24,760 nt of DNA from DATJPD01 sp036394195 (GCA_036394195.1 DASWFO010000022.1:1-24760), one strand, 5' to 3'. Positions 7,639-14,632 are shown, counted from the stretch's first letter. Program-made: numbers and translations. Notes: generated by a model not told the origin, from the sequence alone.

Positions 7639-7787
7639 ATGACGATAGCCTACACCCTGCGCGTAGCCCTCGCAGCGGTGCTGGGTACTGCCAGCACAGC
7701 GGTTGAGGCTGGGTCTGAGGCGACTTGCACGGGAACATCGTGCTCGTGCATGGTGCTATCACAGATGGCTCGGGATGGAGAGTTGCG
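7639..7787 (+). pseudogene. N-terminal remnant of a secreted alpha/beta hydrolase
   Basis: ATG 7639 begins a signal-peptide-like sequence (MTIAYTLRVALAAVLGTAST). After a frameshift near 7725 the other frame reads HGNIVLVHGAITDGSGWRV (7728-7784). The NIVLVHGA-x-x-DGSGWR pattern is the oxyanion-side start of many secreted alpha/beta hydrolases. Everything after it, including the nucleophile elbow, is absent, and the sequence runs straight into a GIY-YIG coding region. Confidence 0.6.
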
Positions 7788-7999
7788 AGGTTTCCGGGCA
7801 GCGCTACGTTGGCTTGACTTCTAACTTAAAGCGCCGCCTTGCTGACCACAATGCGGGCAAAGGTTCACATACCACGAAGTTTGCGCCTTGGCGGCTCGTC
7901 ACCTACATCGCATTTTCTGACGAGCGCAAGGCCAGGACATTTGAACGTTATCTTAAATCGGGCTCCGGCCACGCATTCGCCAGAAAGCGGTTTTGGTGA
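7775..7999 (+). pseudogene. GIY-YIG nuclease lacking its first motif
   Basis: From ATG 7775 the frame reads MESCEVSGQRYVGLTSNLKR and continues with LADHNAGKGSHTTKFAPWRL, then ERYLKSGSGHAFARKRFW and a stop. This is the core and C-terminus of the small single-domain GIY-YIG proteins (UPF0213/YhbQ-like). The RYVG corresponds to YIG, but the initial VYIL (the GIY element), normally about ten residues earlier, is missing because the frame joins the hydrolase remnant there. Loss of the first catalytic tyrosine should abolish nuclease activity. Intact relatives are about 80-95 residues. A longer frame to 7703 is open but its first part is hydrolase sequence out of frame. Confidence 0.75.
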
Positions 8000-8052
8000 A
8001 TTACAAACCCACTCGTTCGGGACCCGCGGCAATCACCTCTATACCTAAATCT

Positions 8053-8367
8053 TGAACCGCCAGTCCTTTGAACGCGCGCCGCGAGTGCGGCACTTAGGGC
8101 CGCGCGACCTTCCAGGTGCCGTTGGCCTGGCCGTCGCCCTGCGTGTCGCCCGGCTGCCTGTCGTCGTGCCAACCGTAGAGCGGCTTGCCGGCATAGGCCC
8201 ATTGCTTCATGCCGTCGCCGCGCTGGACGATGGTCCACTTGCCGGCCGGGTGCGCGTCGTCGAGCGCGATCAGCGGCGGCCAGTTCGCCGCACAGCGGTC
8301 GTTGCACGTCGACACGCCGGGCGCGTTGTCGTTGGCAAACGTGTACAGCGTCATGCCGCGATTGGTG
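8053..8367. repeat. Right copy of the 315-bp direct repeat
   Basis: This is the partner of 469-783, aligned without gaps. Left of 8053 the sequence is island DNA and has no counterpart of the hairpin that follows the left copy. Right of 8367 it continues smoothly into the 5' part of the intact lipoprotein gene. The junctions fit insertion of the island into this gene with duplication of its 3' part. Confidence 0.93.
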
Positions 8368-8561
8368 GCGAGGACCTTGCCGAGCCGCGTGTCGACGACC
8401 TTGTGCGCCGGTTCGGCGGCGCTCGACATGGCGCCGTCCTGGCCGCCGCATGCCGTGAGCAAGATCGCCACACAGCCGAGTGCGGCGAGTGTCACGCGGG
8501 TGTTCGTGCGCCCGCCAGTCCTGCGCGTAACGGTCGTGCGCGTGAGATTCCGGCGCATCAT
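8094..8561 (-). CDS. Secreted-repeat lipoprotein (COG4315 / PF03640-like)
   Basis: This 155-residue predicted lipoprotein has an arginine-rich N-terminus, a hydrophobic stretch and the lipobox LLTAC with the lipidated Cys at residue 38. The mature part contains two copies of the family's repeat: one around GMTLYTFANDNAPGVSTCND with CAANWPP, and a second around KQWAYAGKPLYGWHDDRQPG. Members are found in many proteobacteria and actinobacteria; their function is unknown. I chose ATG 8561 because CCCTCCC at 8568-8574 gives a GGGAGGG Shine-Dalgarno six bases upstream; the in-frame ATG at 8582 has none. Its 3' part is duplicated at 469-783. Confidence 0.88.
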   Translation of the reverse strand: MMRRNLTRTTVTRRTGGRTNTRVTLAALGCVAILLTACGGQDGAMSSAAEPAHKVVDTRLGKVLATNRGMTLYTFANDNAPGVSTCNDRCAANWPPLIALDDAHPAGKWTIVQRGDGMKQWAYAGKPLYGWHDDRQPGDTQGDGQANGTWKVARP

Positions 8562-8598
8562 GGGGAGCCCTCCCGATTCCAACCGAGCCGCCCACTCC

Positions 8599-8626
8599 TA
8601 ACACAGATTCGGTCGTAACACAGATT
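8599..8626. promoter_or_regulatory. Tandem 11-bp direct repeat upstream of the lipoprotein gene
   Basis: TAACACAGATT occurs at 8599-8609 and again at 8616-8626, 17 bp apart, 38 bp upstream of the lipoprotein start. On the coding strand this is AATCTGTGTTA twice. Two direct copies at this spacing suggest a binding site for an activator or repressor. No regulator can be named. Confidence 0.4.
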
Positions 8627-8674
8627 GGTGAGCCTGGGCTTCGTGAGCGGTGGGATCGCGGCGCCGATGCAGGC

Positions 8675-8724
8675 AAAAAAACGGCCGGCTGGCGACCCCC
8701 GCTGGGGCCAACGCCAACCGGCCG
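8675..8724 (-). terminator. Strong Rho-independent terminator on the minus strand
   Basis: A 13-bp stem with one mismatch (8682-8694 with 8712-8724, CGGCCGG-TGGCG) encloses a second small stem (CCCC/GGGG). On the minus strand it is followed directly by seven T (complement of 8675-8681). No convincing minus-strand gene ends upstream of it. The rest of the spacer 8562-8938 holds only the direct repeat at 8599-8626. Confidence 0.8.
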
Positions 8725-8938
8725 CCAGGAGCGCGTCCGAGGGGTCAGGGGGTCAAGGACGCACTACTTTCTGAATGCTCTGGTGCGACTGCTCTAGATA
8801 GTCACGTCGCGGCGCGGGATGACCTGCGCTCACGAAAACGTGCGTGCCGCCGCTCATCGCCATCCATCGGGTAAACACCCCCCATGCGGACCTATTCCGG
8901 CTTGTCCGGCTTTCGGCCCTGCGCCACATTGCGCAAAT

Positions 8939-9955
8939 ATGGACCGCGCGCCGGTGGAGAATATTCCGCTGATCGACGTCGGCCGGGCTGGCCGTTCGGC
9001 CCTGCTCGACGCGGCGCGGCCGCGCGCCGCGGCACTGGTGGCGATCGCGCGGCGCCGCTATGGCGGGCTGGCCTTGCGCTGCGGCGACGCGATCAGCCGC
9101 AGCTGGCTCGCGCGCAACGCGACACCGTATCGGGCCGAGATCGAGCAGGTCGCCGCGCGTCTCGGCGCGCCCGGCGCCGTCATGCTGAACTTCAGCTTCG
9201 AGTGGGGCTGCACCGGCCTGGTCGACAATGATCCGGTGGCCGGCGGTGTCCGCATGCTGCGCGCGCTCGACTGGCGGCTGCCCGGGCTCGGCCGCCATGT
9301 GGTGGTCGCCCGGCTGGATTCGCCGGCGGGCCCTTACTACGACGTGACCTGGCCGGGTGCGGTCGGCGTCCTGACCGCGATGGCCCCCGGCCGCTTTTCC
9401 GCCGCCATCCATCAGGCGCCGGCGCGCCGCCACGGTCGCGGCAGGCTCGGCGACTGGGCGAAGAACCGCGCCCTGGTGTGGCGGCGCACCGCGATCGCGC
9501 CAGCGCATCTGTTGCGCCATGTCTTCGAAACGGCACCCGATTTTGCGGCGGCGCGCCAGGTTCTCGCCGAGACGCCGCTGGCCCTGCCGGTCATCTTCAT
9601 GCTCGCCGGGACGTCGCCCGGGGAGGCCTGTGTCATCGAGCGGCTGGAGGAGCGCGCGGTCGTCCATGACGGGCCGGGGACCTGCGCCAACAGCTGGCGC
9701 TTCGCGGCGGAGTTCGGCGGCGCCTGGGGCTCGCGCGGCTATCTGAACGACAAGCGGCTGGTCTGCCTCAGCGACCGCGTCGGCCGCCGGCACGAGGGAT
9801 TCGATTGGGTCGTCCCGCCGGTGCTGAACAGCGACACGAGGCTGGCCGTCCTGGCCAACCCCGACCGCGGCGACCTGGCCGTCCTGGGGTATGAGGAAAT
9901 GGCGCCAGCGACGGCGGAATTCCATCTGCAGAACAAAGGCTTGGTGGCCGCCTGA
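8939..9955 (+). CDS. Ntn-hydrolase-like protein, NAAA / acid-ceramidase type (putative amidase)
   Basis: This protein of about 338 residues carries the cysteine-nucleophile pattern of the acid ceramidase/NAAA and choloylglycine-hydrolase superfamily. FEWGCTGLV has C91, followed 17 and 20 residues later by R108 and D111 in MLRALDW, matching the Cys, Arg and Asp spacing of NAAA-type enzymes. Later segments LGRHVVVARLDSPAG, DVTWPGAVGVLTAMAPGRFS and NSWRFAAEF fit the alternating sheets of an Ntn fold. Such enzymes cleave amide bonds of fatty-acid amides or related compounds; the substrate here is unknown. There is no signal peptide and, unlike NAAA, the nucleophile is not at the N-terminus of a visible pro-peptide. 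ATG 8939 is preferred over GTG-type starts back to 8819, whose added residues look non-coding. Confidence 0.7.
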   Translation: MDRAPVENIPLIDVGRAGRSALLDAARPRAAALVAIARRRYGGLALRCGDAISRSWLARNATPYRAEIEQVAARLGAPGAVMLNFSFEWGCTGLVDNDPVAGGVRMLRALDWRLPGLGRHVVVARLDSPAGPYYDVTWPGAVGVLTAMAPGRFSAAIHQAPARRHGRGRLGDWAKNRALVWRRTAIAPAHLLRHVFETAPDFAAARQVLAETPLALPVIFMLAGTSPGEACVIERLEERAVVHDGPGTCANSWRFAAEFGGAWGSRGYLNDKRLVCLSDRVGRRHEGFDWVVPPVLNSDTRLAVLANPDRGDLAVLGYEEMAPATAEFHLQNKGLVAA

Positions 9956-9980
9956 GCCGTCTCGGCCGGCGCAAAACGGG

Positions 9981-10008
9981 TTGACAGGCAAGGGTTTGTG
10001 GCTATAGT
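9981..10008 (+). promoter_or_regulatory. Sigma-70-type promoter of rplU-rpmA
   Basis: TTGACA (9981-9986) and TATAGT (10003-10008) are separated by 16 bp. This is a near-consensus housekeeping promoter, as expected for ribosomal protein genes. Transcription should begin near 10015, leaving a leader of about 140 nt before rplU. Confidence 0.85.
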
Positions 10009-10018
10009 GCGCGCACTT

Positions 10019-10138
10019 CGCCGCGGGGGCTGTCTTCCGCGGCGCGTTTCGTTATGCCGGGCCGTGGGCGTCGCCCGCCGGACCGCGACGAAGCCAGCAC
10101 AATGGGCCTGGTGCCCGGATAAAACGGGCCTGGCGCCC
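10019..10138 (+). promoter_or_regulatory. Structured 5' leader of rplU
   Basis: The leader has an 8-bp perfect stem, CGCCGCGG (10019-10026) with CCGCGGCG (10037-10044) and a 10-nt loop. Two near-identical short dyads follow, GGGCCTGGTGCCC (10104-10116) and GGGCCTGGCGCCC (10126-10138), shortly before the rplU start. Ribosomal operons often use leader structures for autogenous control. No known leader family is recognised here, so the role is inference. Confidence 0.4.
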
Positions 10139-10154
10139 TGATTTGGTGAACCTC

Positions 10155-10559
10155 ATGTACGCAGTCATCCGCACCGGCGGGAAGCAATACAAAGTCGCCG
10201 CCAACGACGTGATCACCGTCGAAAAACTTCCGGCCGAAGCCGGCTCCGTCGTGCAGTTCGACCAGGTTCTGATGGTCGGCGGCGACAAGCAGGCGGTCGG
10301 TGCGCCGCTGGTCGCCGGCGCCGTCGTCACAGCGACCGTGCTGGAGCAGGTCAAGGGCGACAAGATCATCATCTTCAAGAAGAAGCGCCGCCATAACTAC
10401 CGGCGCAAGAACGGCCATCGCCAGCTCGGCACGGTGCTCCGCATCGCCGGCATCTACACCGATGGCCAGAAACCCGATCTTCAAGCCGCCGCGAAGCCGG
10501 CCGCCGCTCCCAAGTCGGAGAAGAAGGCGCCGAAAAAGGCCGCGGCGAAAAAGGAGTAA
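10155..10559 (+). CDS. rplU: Large ribosomal subunit protein bL21
   Basis: This protein of 134 residues begins MYAVIRTGGKQYKVAANDVI, the hallmark N-terminus of bL21, and contains the KRRHNYRRKNGHRQ basic segment that contacts 23S rRNA. Beyond the usual roughly 103 residues there is an alanine- and lysine-rich tail (KPAAAPKSEKKAPKK region), common in alphaproteobacteria. ATG 10155 is used because the family starts at MYAVI; the frame is open four codons further to a TTG. A weak GGTGA lies upstream. The rpmA gene follows six bases after its stop, forming the standard L21-L27 operon. Confidence 0.97.
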   Translation: MYAVIRTGGKQYKVAANDVITVEKLPAEAGSVVQFDQVLMVGGDKQAVGAPLVAGAVVTATVLEQVKGDKIIIFKKKRRHNYRRKNGHRQLGTVLRIAGIYTDGQKPDLQAAAKPAAAPKSEKKAPKKAAAKKE

Positions 10560-10565
10560 TCGACC

Positions 10566-10841
10566 ATGGCGCATAAAAAAGCAGGTGGCTCCTCGCGCAA
10601 CGGGCGCGACAGTGCGGGCCGCCGTCTCGGCGTGAAGCGGTACGGCGACGAGATCGTGCTCGCCGGCAACATCCTCGTCCGCCAGCGCGGCACCACCTAT
10701 CATGCGGGCGCCAATGTCGGCATGGGCCGCGACCACACGCTGTTCGCGACCGCGACAGGCAAGGTGAAGTTCGCGCAGAAGGGCGGCGGGCGTACCGTCG
10801 TGTCGATCGTGCCAGCGCCGGTGGGCAACGCCGCCGAATAA
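10566..10841 (+). CDS. rpmA: Large ribosomal subunit protein bL27
   Basis: The 91-residue protein starts MAHKKAGGSSRNGRDSAGRR, the conserved flexible N-terminus that reaches the peptidyl-transferase centre, and continues with LGVKRYGDEIVLAGNILVRQ, RGTTYHAGANVGMGRDHTLF and a glycine-rich end. Length is normal. It lies in the rplU operon, and a strong terminator follows 28 bases after its stop. Confidence 0.97.
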   Translation: MAHKKAGGSSRNGRDSAGRRLGVKRYGDEIVLAGNILVRQRGTTYHAGANVGMGRDHTLFATATGKVKFAQKGGGRTVVSIVPAPVGNAAE

Positions 10842-10869
10842 CCGTTCCCGCGACGCTCGGGCAAAAGAA

Positions 10870-10897
10870 GGGGAACGGCCGCCGTTCCCCTTTTTTT
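10870..10897 (+). terminator. Rho-independent terminator of rplU-rpmA
   Basis: GGGGAACGGC and its complement GCCGTTCCCC form a tight hairpin, followed directly by seven T at 10891-10897. It separates the ribosomal operon from obgE, which therefore needs its own promoter or read-through. Confidence 0.92.
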
Positions 10898-10926
10898 ATT
10901 GAACTGCCAATCGTGATCCGACTGCC

Positions 10927-11976
10927 ATGAAGTTCCTCGATCAGGCCAAAATCTTCGTCAAGTCCGGTGACGGCGGCGCCGGCTGCGTGGGATTCCGGCG
11001 CGAGAAATTCATCGAGTTCGGCGGCCCGGACGGCGGCGACGGCGGCCGCGGCGGCGACGTGGTCGCGGTGGCGAAGGCCAACCTCAACACCCTCATCGAC
11101 TTCCGCTATCAGCAGCATTTCAAGGCGCAGCGCGGCGGCCACGGCATGGGTCAGAACCGGTCGGGAGCGCGCGCCGACGACGTGGTCCTTGAAGTGCCGA
11201 TCGGCACGCAGATCCTCGAAGACGACAACGAGACCCCGGTCGCCGACCTGACCGAGCCGGGCCAGCGCGTGGTGCTGGCGAAGGGCGGCGACGGCGGGTT
11301 CGGCAACACGCACTACAAATCCTCGACCAACCAGGCGCCCAAGCGCGCCGATCCCGGCTGGCCGGGCGAAGAGCGCTGGCTGTGGCTGCGCCTGAAGCTG
11401 ATCGCCGATGTCGGACTGGTGGGACTGCCGAACGCCGGCAAGTCGACATTCCTGGCCGCGACCTCGAAGGCGCGTCCCAAGATCGCCGATTATCCGTTCA
11501 CCACCTTGAAACCGCAGCTGGGCGTGGTGCGCAGCGACGAGACGGAGTTCGTGATCGCCGACCTGCCGGGCCTGATCGAAGGGGCGCATGAAGGGCGCGG
11601 GCTCGGCCACCGCTTCCTCGGCCATGTCGAGCGCTGCGGCGCCATCCTGCACCTGATCGACGGCACCGAGGATGACGTCGCCGGGGCTTACAAGGCCGTT
11701 CGGGCGGAGCTCGCGGCCTATGGTCACGGCCTCGACGAGAAGCCGGAGATCATCGGCCTCAACAAGATCGACGCCCTCGACGCGGCAGCGGTGAAGAAGA
11801 AGACCGCCGCCCTGACACGCGCGGCGAAGAAGCTGTCACCCGGCGCGCAGGTGATGCCCCTGTCCGGCGTCGTCGGGACCGGCGTGCCCGAGGTCCTGCG
11901 GGCGCTGTTCAAGCTGGTGCAGCAGCGCCGCGCCGCCGAGAAGGCAACCAAGCACGACGCGGAACCCGTGTCATGA
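10927..11976 (+). CDS. obgE: Obg-family GTPase (ribosome assembly)
   Basis: This 349-residue GTPase binds the 50S subunit during late assembly and links growth to GTP/ppGpp levels. The N-terminal Obg fold is glycine-rich (residues 1-158, MKFLDQAKIFVKSGDGGAGC and the GGPDGGDGGRGGD loop). The G domain has G1 GLPNAGKS (166-173), the TTLKPQLGV switch region, G3 DLPG (212-215), G4 NKID near 285 and an SGVVG-type G5. The C-terminal OCT domain is absent, which is usual for proteobacterial members. It starts 29 bp after the ribosomal terminator; the rplU-rpmA-obgE order is widely conserved. Confidence 0.97.
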   Translation: MKFLDQAKIFVKSGDGGAGCVGFRREKFIEFGGPDGGDGGRGGDVVAVAKANLNTLIDFRYQQHFKAQRGGHGMGQNRSGARADDVVLEVPIGTQILEDDNETPVADLTEPGQRVVLAKGGDGGFGNTHYKSSTNQAPKRADPGWPGEERWLWLRLKLIADVGLVGLPNAGKSTFLAATSKARPKIADYPFTTLKPQLGVVRSDETEFVIADLPGLIEGAHEGRGLGHRFLGHVERCGAILHLIDGTEDDVAGAYKAVRAELAAYGHGLDEKPEIIGLNKIDALDAAAVKKKTAALTRAAKKLSPGAQVMPLSGVVGTGVPEVLRALFKLVQQRRAAEKATKHDAEPVS

Positions 11977-11996
11977 CCGCCGGCTCATTTCATTCT

Positions 11997-12150
11997 CCCT
12001 CTCCCCCTCGGGGGAGAGGGTGGGGTGAGGGGGTGAGACTGGGCGCACACCGTTGCCCCCCTCACCCTACTTCTAAGAGCCCCCGCTCGCGTTCGCGCGA
12101 GCATCCGCTCGCGCTCACGGCCTCTCCCCATCAGAATGGGTGGAGAGGGG
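11997..12150. repeat. Composite palindromic repeat between obgE and proB
   Basis: The spacer is almost entirely nested palindromes. CCCTCTCCCCC/GGGGGAGAGGG (11997-12020) is a perfect 11-bp stem. The GTGAGGGGG stretch that follows pairs with CCCCCCTCAC near 12056-12066, GCTCGCG/CGCGAGC (12085-12102) has a TTCG loop, and CCTCTCC/GGAGAGG (12121-12148) closes the block. The first stem recurs at 14633-14672 and 14906-14928. This is a REP-like dispersed element with no coding capacity. Confidence 0.8.
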
Positions 12151-12172
12151 AAAACTTTTTTGGAGCGGTGCC

Positions 12173-13312
12173 GTGACCGCGCTGCGCAAAGCTGCGGTCC
12201 CGACGATCGACACCGCGCGCCGGCTGGTGGTCAAGGTCGGGTCGGCTTTGCTGGTCGACGACGAGAAGGGCGACATCCGCCGCGCGTGGCTGGACGCGCT
12301 GGCCGACGACATCGCGCGGCTGAAGAAGCGCGGCGTCGAGGTGCTGATGGTGTCGTCGGGGGCCATCGCGGCCGGCCGCCGCCATCTCGGGCTGGCCTCC
12401 CGGGTGCTGAAGCTCGAGGAGAAACAGGCCGCCGCGGCCACCGGCCAGATCCGATTGGCCCACGCCTGGCAGGCCGCCCTCGGCCGGCACGACATCACGG
12501 TCGCGCAGATCCTCCTGACGCCGGACGACACCGAGCAGCGCCGGCGGCACCTCAACGCCCGCTCGACCATCAGCCAGCTGCTGAAGCTGGGCGCCGTCCC
12601 GGTGATCAACGAGAACGACACCGTGTCGACCGACGAGATCCGGTTTGGCGACAACGACCGGCTGGCGGCACGGGTGGCGCAGATGGTGAGCGCCGATACG
12701 CTGGTCCTCTTGTCGGACATCGACGGGCTCTATACCGCCGATCCGCGGAGCGACGGGCAGGCGCGCCGCATCGACACCGTCAATGAGATCACGCCCGAGA
12801 TCGAGGCCATGGCCGGCGTAGCGCCCCCCGGCGACAGCTCGGGCGGGATGGTGACGAAGATCACCGCCGCCAAGATCGCGCTCGCTGCCGGCTGCCGCAT
12901 GGCGATCGCGTTCGGCAAGCGCGACCATCCGCTCGCCGCGTTAGAGGACGGGGCCGCGTGCACATGGTTCCTGCCGTCGGCCGAGCCGCGCACCGCGCGC
13001 AAGCGCTGGATCGCCGGCACCCTGCAGCCGGTGGGCACGCTTAGCGTCGATACCGGCGCCGTCGCGGCGCTGGCCGCCGGCAAGAGCCTGCTGCCCGCCG
13101 GGGTCACCGGCGTCGACGGGACGTTCGAGCGCGGTGACCCGGTGGTGGTGCGCGGACCCTCCGGCGACGAGATCGCGCGCGGACTGGTCGCCTATTCGGC
13201 GGCCGACGCGCTGCGCATCAAGGGCCATAAAAGCCGTGAAATCGAGGCGATCCTCGGCTACCGTGGTCGCGACGAGATGATCCACCGCGACGACCTTGTC
13301 CTCGGCCCCTGA
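12173..13312 (+). CDS. proB: Glutamate 5-kinase
   Basis: This enzyme phosphorylates glutamate at the gamma-carboxyl, the first step of proline synthesis. About 379 residues carry the amino-acid kinase domain (ARRLVVKVGSALLV, EVLMVSSGAIAAGRR, VINENDTVSTDEIRFGDND, LLSDIDGLYTADPR, GGMVTKITAAKIA) followed by a C-terminal PUA domain of about 80 residues. The GTG at 12173 is chosen because GGAGCGG lies just upstream. A longer frame to GTG 12140 begins inside the palindromic repeat, and its extra residues are not family-like. proA follows 17 bases later, so feedback by proline at ProB should govern the pair. Confidence 0.95.
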   Translation: MTALRKAAVPTIDTARRLVVKVGSALLVDDEKGDIRRAWLDALADDIARLKKRGVEVLMVSSGAIAAGRRHLGLASRVLKLEEKQAAAATGQIRLAHAWQAALGRHDITVAQILLTPDDTEQRRRHLNARSTISQLLKLGAVPVINENDTVSTDEIRFGDNDRLAARVAQMVSADTLVLLSDIDGLYTADPRSDGQARRIDTVNEITPEIEAMAGVAPPGDSSGGMVTKITAAKIALAAGCRMAIAFGKRDHPLAALEDGAACTWFLPSAEPRTARKRWIAGTLQPVGTLSVDTGAVAALAAGKSLLPAGVTGVDGTFERGDPVVVRGPSGDEIARGLVAYSAADALRIKGHKSREIEAILGYRGRDEMIHRDDLVLGP

Positions 13313-13329
13313 TCGGCTCGATCGCCGTC

Positions 13330-14628
13330 ATGACTCTTTCCTCCGCTCCAACCGATTCCTCCGCCCAGGCCGACGATCTGGCAGCCCTGATGCGCCGCAT
13401 GGGCCAGGCGGCGCGCGAAGCCGCTTGCGCGCTTGCGGTGGCGGGGAGCGGCGCCAAGACGCGGGCGCTGAAGGCCGGGGCCGCCGAGATGCGCCGGCGC
13501 ACCGACGCCATCCTGCAGGCCAACGCCGCCGACGTGGCCCAGGCCAAGGAGGGCGGATCGACGCCGGCGTTCATCGACCGCGTGATGCTCGATCCAAGGC
13601 GCATCGACGGCATCGCCGGCGGCCTGGAAGAGGTGGCCGAGTTGCCCGATCCGGTGGGCGCGGTGACCGAGGAATGGACGCGCCCCAACGGTCTCGCCAT
13701 CCAGCGCGTGCGCGTCCCGCTCGGCGTCATCGGCATCATCTACGAAGCGCGGCCGAACGTGACCGCCGATGCCGGCGGCCTGGCGCTGAAGTCCGGCAAC
13801 GCCGCCATCCTGCGCGCCGGCTCCGAGAGCCTGCAATCGTCGGCCGCACTGGTCGAGGCGCTGCGCGTCGGCTTGCGCGAGGCGAACCTGCCCGAGGCGG
13901 CGATCCAGCTGGTGCCGGTGCGCGACCGCGCCGCCGTCGGCCATATGCTGGCCCTGTCCGAATACATCGACGTGATCGTGCCGCGCGGCGGCAAGTCGCT
14001 GATCGAGCGGGTGATGAGCGAAGCGCGCATGCCGGTGATCGCCCATCTCGAAGGGATGTGCCACACCTACGTCCACACCGCCGCGGATGTGGAGATGGCC
14101 CGCCAGGTGGTGCTGAACGCCAAGATGCGGCGGCCGGGCGTGTGCGGCGCCACCGAGACGCTGCTGGTCGACCGCGCCGCCGCGATGACCCATCTGGCGC
14201 CGATCCTGCACGACCTGATGAAAGCCGGCTGCGAGATCCGCGGCGACGGCAGCGTGCAGAAGATGGACCCGCGGGTGAAACCCGCCACCGAGGCCGACTG
14301 GTCGACCGAATATCTCGACGCGATCCTGTCGGTGAAGGTGGTGGACGGGCTCGACCAGGCGGTCGAGCACATCAACCATTACGGCTCGCACCACACCGAT
14401 GCGATCATCACCGCCGACCCGCGCGCCGCCGAGGCATTCCTGACGCGGGTCGACAGCGCCATCGTGCTGCACAACGCCTCGACGCAATTCGCCGACGGCG
14501 GCGAGTTCGGGTTCGGCGCCGAGATCGGGATTTCGACCGGCCGCCTGCCGCCGCGCGGGCCGGTCGGCGCCGAGCAGCTGACCAGCTACAATTATCGAGT
14601 CCGAGGCACCGGCCAGATCCGGCCGTAA
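13330..14628 (+). CDS. proA: Gamma-glutamyl phosphate reductase
   Basis: This enzyme reduces gamma-glutamyl phosphate with NADPH to glutamate semialdehyde, the second step of proline synthesis, acting directly on the ProB product. The 432-residue protein belongs to the aldehyde dehydrogenase superfamily. It shows VPLGVIGIIYEARPNVT, LKSGNAAILRAGSE, the catalytic Cys272 in RRPGVCGATETLL, and the C-terminal GEFGFGAEIGISTGRLPPRG. The length agrees with the family. The start at 13330 gives 15 or so variable residues before the first conserved helix. A palindromic repeat begins immediately after the stop. Confidence 0.97.
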   Translation: MTLSSAPTDSSAQADDLAALMRRMGQAAREAACALAVAGSGAKTRALKAGAAEMRRRTDAILQANAADVAQAKEGGSTPAFIDRVMLDPRRIDGIAGGLEEVAELPDPVGAVTEEWTRPNGLAIQRVRVPLGVIGIIYEARPNVTADAGGLALKSGNAAILRAGSESLQSSAALVEALRVGLREANLPEAAIQLVPVRDRAAVGHMLALSEYIDVIVPRGGKSLIERVMSEARMPVIAHLEGMCHTYVHTAADVEMARQVVLNAKMRRPGVCGATETLLVDRAAAMTHLAPILHDLMKAGCEIRGDGSVQKMDPRVKPATEADWSTEYLDAILSVKVVDGLDQAVEHINHYGSHHTDAIITADPRAAEAFLTRVDSAIVLHNASTQFADGGEFGFGAEIGISTGRLPPRGPVGAEQLTSYNYRVRGTGQIRP

Positions 14629-14632
14629 ATCT

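Noticed and set aside
469..8367. Composite transposon or prophage as the source of the island
   Set aside because: No transposase, integrase, phage structural gene or terminal inverted repeats are visible, and the bracketing repeats are gene fragments in direct orientation.
8753..9991. 412-residue minus-strand open frame opposite the Ntn-hydrolase-like gene
   Set aside because: It mirrors the plus-strand gene in GC-rich DNA, is Arg/Gly/Pro-heavy and has no recognisable domain, while the plus frame has coherent catalytic motifs. The terminator just after it made me look twice.
10375..11727. 450-residue minus-strand open frame across rpmA and obgE
   Set aside because: It crosses a terminator and two universally conserved genes and has no family resemblance.
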